Program-made: the position numbers and the translations under genes
Notes under the pieces: generated by a model
What the model was told of the DNA's origin: nothing
The model's database searches: none
What the model saw: only the letters and a program-made list of their open reading frames with translations
Part shown: positions 63,158 through 64,000 of the stretch, in pieces
Layout: every line of letters begins with the position of its first letter
How positions within the stretch are numbered: the stretch's first letter is position 1
Assembly: GCF_019679475.1 (NCBI RefSeq)
Contig: NZ_JAIEZP010000001.1
Span: 744,001 to 808,000, forward strand
Source of the DNA: Hyphomonas sediminis
GTDB lineage: Bacteria > Pseudomonadota > Alphaproteobacteria > Caulobacterales > Hyphomonadaceae
Direction of reading: 5' to 3'
DNA: 64,000 bases

Positions 63158-63741
63158 GCCTTTGCCCTCAGCGCGGTTGAGGAAACAGGATTTTCCCGTA
63201 CACGGATGTAGGTCCAGGCGGGCGCGATCATGCGGGAAAGATCACGGGCGCGGGCCTCGGGAATGCGCGCGGCAGCGAACTTGCGAGAGAAGGGTGTTGC
63301 CTTGGAAATGCGCGCGCCGGGACGGGCGATGACCGCAATGGGAAGCATGCCGGCAATCTTTTCCCAATCCTTCCAGCGGTGGAAGCTTGACAGATTGTCG
63401 GCCCCCATCAGCCAGACGAAGCGGGTTTGCGGGGCTGCTTTCTTGAGGGCCGATATAGTGTCTACAGAATAAGTTAGGCTGAGCTGTGCTTCTATATCTG
63501 TCGCGCGCAAGTGGCGCCGGCCAGCAAGTTTCTGTGCCGATGCAAAGCGGGCGGAATAATCTCCGTGATCGGATTTAATGGGATTGCCGCGTGCAACAAT
63601 CCACCAGACGGCATCAAGATCGAGGCGGACTAACGCAGTTTCGGCAACCAGAAGATGGCCTGCATGGGCAGGATTGAAGCTGCCTCCGAAAAGCCCGATG
63701 GCAAGGCCCCGGCCCGAACCAGGCAGGCGCGCGCGCGTCAA
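63154..63741 (-). CDS. nadD: Nicotinate-nucleotide adenylyltransferase
   Basis: 195 residues from a TTG start in a 4-nt TTGA overlap with the proA stop. The N-terminal [19 protein letters not shown] is the nucleotide-binding signature, and [19 protein letters not shown] and [10 protein letters not shown] follow. It makes deamido-NAD. rsfS and rlmH, which often come after it, are not here; a MoeB/ThiF gene takes their place. Confidence 0.94.
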   Translation of the reverse strand: MTRARLPGSGRGLAIGLFGGSFNPAHAGHLLVAETALVRLDLDAVWWIVARGNPIKSDHGDYSARFASAQKLAGRRHLRATDIEAQLSLTYSVDTISALKKAAPQTRFVWLMGADNLSSFHRWKDWEKIAGMLPIAVIARPGARISKATPFSRKFAAARIPEARARDLSRMIAPAWTYIRVRENPVSSTALRAKA

Positions 63742-64000
63742 GGGCGGACCTGTCCTGTTCCGCGCACGGCGTATTTGTAGGTTGTCAGCTGTTCTGCGCC
63801 GACCGGGCCGCGCGCATGAATGCGCCCGGTGGCGATGCCGATTTCCGCGCCAAAGCCAAACTCGCCACCATCGGCAAATTGCGTTGATGCATTGTGCAGC
63901 ACGATGGCTGAATCGACCTGTGCGATGAACGTATCAGCGGCTGTCTGATCCTCGGTGATGATCGCGTCCGTGTGGCCGGACGACCAACGCGCCAGATGGG
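63738..64000 (-). CDS. proA: Gamma-glutamyl phosphate reductase, C-terminal part
   Basis: Open at the right edge; 86 residues of the C-terminus are visible. [53 protein letters not shown], read in pieces, and [16 protein letters not shown] are the family's closing motifs. It reduces glutamyl phosphate to glutamate semialdehyde in proline synthesis. Its stop overlaps the nadD start. Confidence 0.95.
   Translation of the reverse strand, partial: HLARWSSGHTDAIITEDQTAADTFIAQVDSAIVLHNASTQFADGGEFGFGAEIGIATGRIHARGPVGAEQLTTYKYAVRGTGQVRP

Overview
The window is 64 kb of GC-rich chromosomal DNA from an alphaproteobacterium. The best guess is a member of the Hyphomonadaceae (Hyphomonas-like) or a close relative in the Caulobacterales/Rhodobacterales area. 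That placement rests on gene order (hisB-hisH-hisA-hisF, bolA beside a J-domain gene, lnt-HTH-trmB-csp-rimP-nusA-ylxR-infB-rbfA-truB-rpsO-pnp, fabA-fabI, proA-nadD), on a sigma-EcfG type promoter, and on the look of the proteins; it is an inference. Almost all of it is core genome. I see no rRNA, tRNA, CRISPR array, prophage, insertion sequence or conjugation gene.

Layout. 1-4 kb: the 3' end of an enoyl-CoA hydratase gene facing a minus-strand histidine cluster, with two palindromic elements in the gaps. 4-9.3 kb: a membrane GGDEF/EAL protein, then a minus-strand run (GNAT, NTF2-like, secreted unknown, SUFU-domain, malyl-CoA-lyase-like) and a small Pmp3 protein behind a near-perfect EcfG promoter. 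9.3-14.5 kb: a XerD-like recombinase, a 45-residue membrane protein, aroK-aroB, a CNNM/CBS transporter, bolA and a J-domain gene. 14.9-18.8 kb: a compact four-gene Csu-type chaperone-usher operon, preceded by 440 bp without a confident gene. 19-28 kb: NDUFA9-like epimerase, uppP, gltD-gltB behind twin palindromic sites, and a DUF4349 lipoprotein. 28-35 kb: a lipid/CoA cluster (carboxyltransferase, SCP2, hydrolase, acyl-CoA ligase, MDR reductase) and an AGCS symporter.

35-55 kb: the RNA and translation block: miaB-phoH-ybeY-corC-lnt, HTH regulator-trmB, csp, rimP-nusA-ylxR-infB-rbfA-unknown-truB, rpsO and pnp. metK, usual between the HTH gene and trmB, is absent. An 870-bp gene-free stretch after truB is full of palindromic and direct repeats. 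54.5-64 kb: udk, a CAP-domain protein, an oxidoreductase and a lipoprotein, an orphan YjhX-type protein, fabI and fabA (without fabB), an SH3 protein, a 2-hydroxyacid dehydrogenase, an alpha/beta hydrolase, a HesA/MoeB/ThiF protein, nadD and the 3' end of proA.

No clearly new multi-gene system is visible. The most interesting signals are regulatory or structural: the twin operator-promoters before gltDB, the EcfG promoter before pmp3, a terminator-like hairpin in the rimP-nusA leader, the imperfect direct repeats after truB whose palindromic cores show a compensatory base change, and the reduced Csu-type fimbrial operon. All coordinates and motifs were read by eye; family assignments come from recognising motifs, not from database searches.
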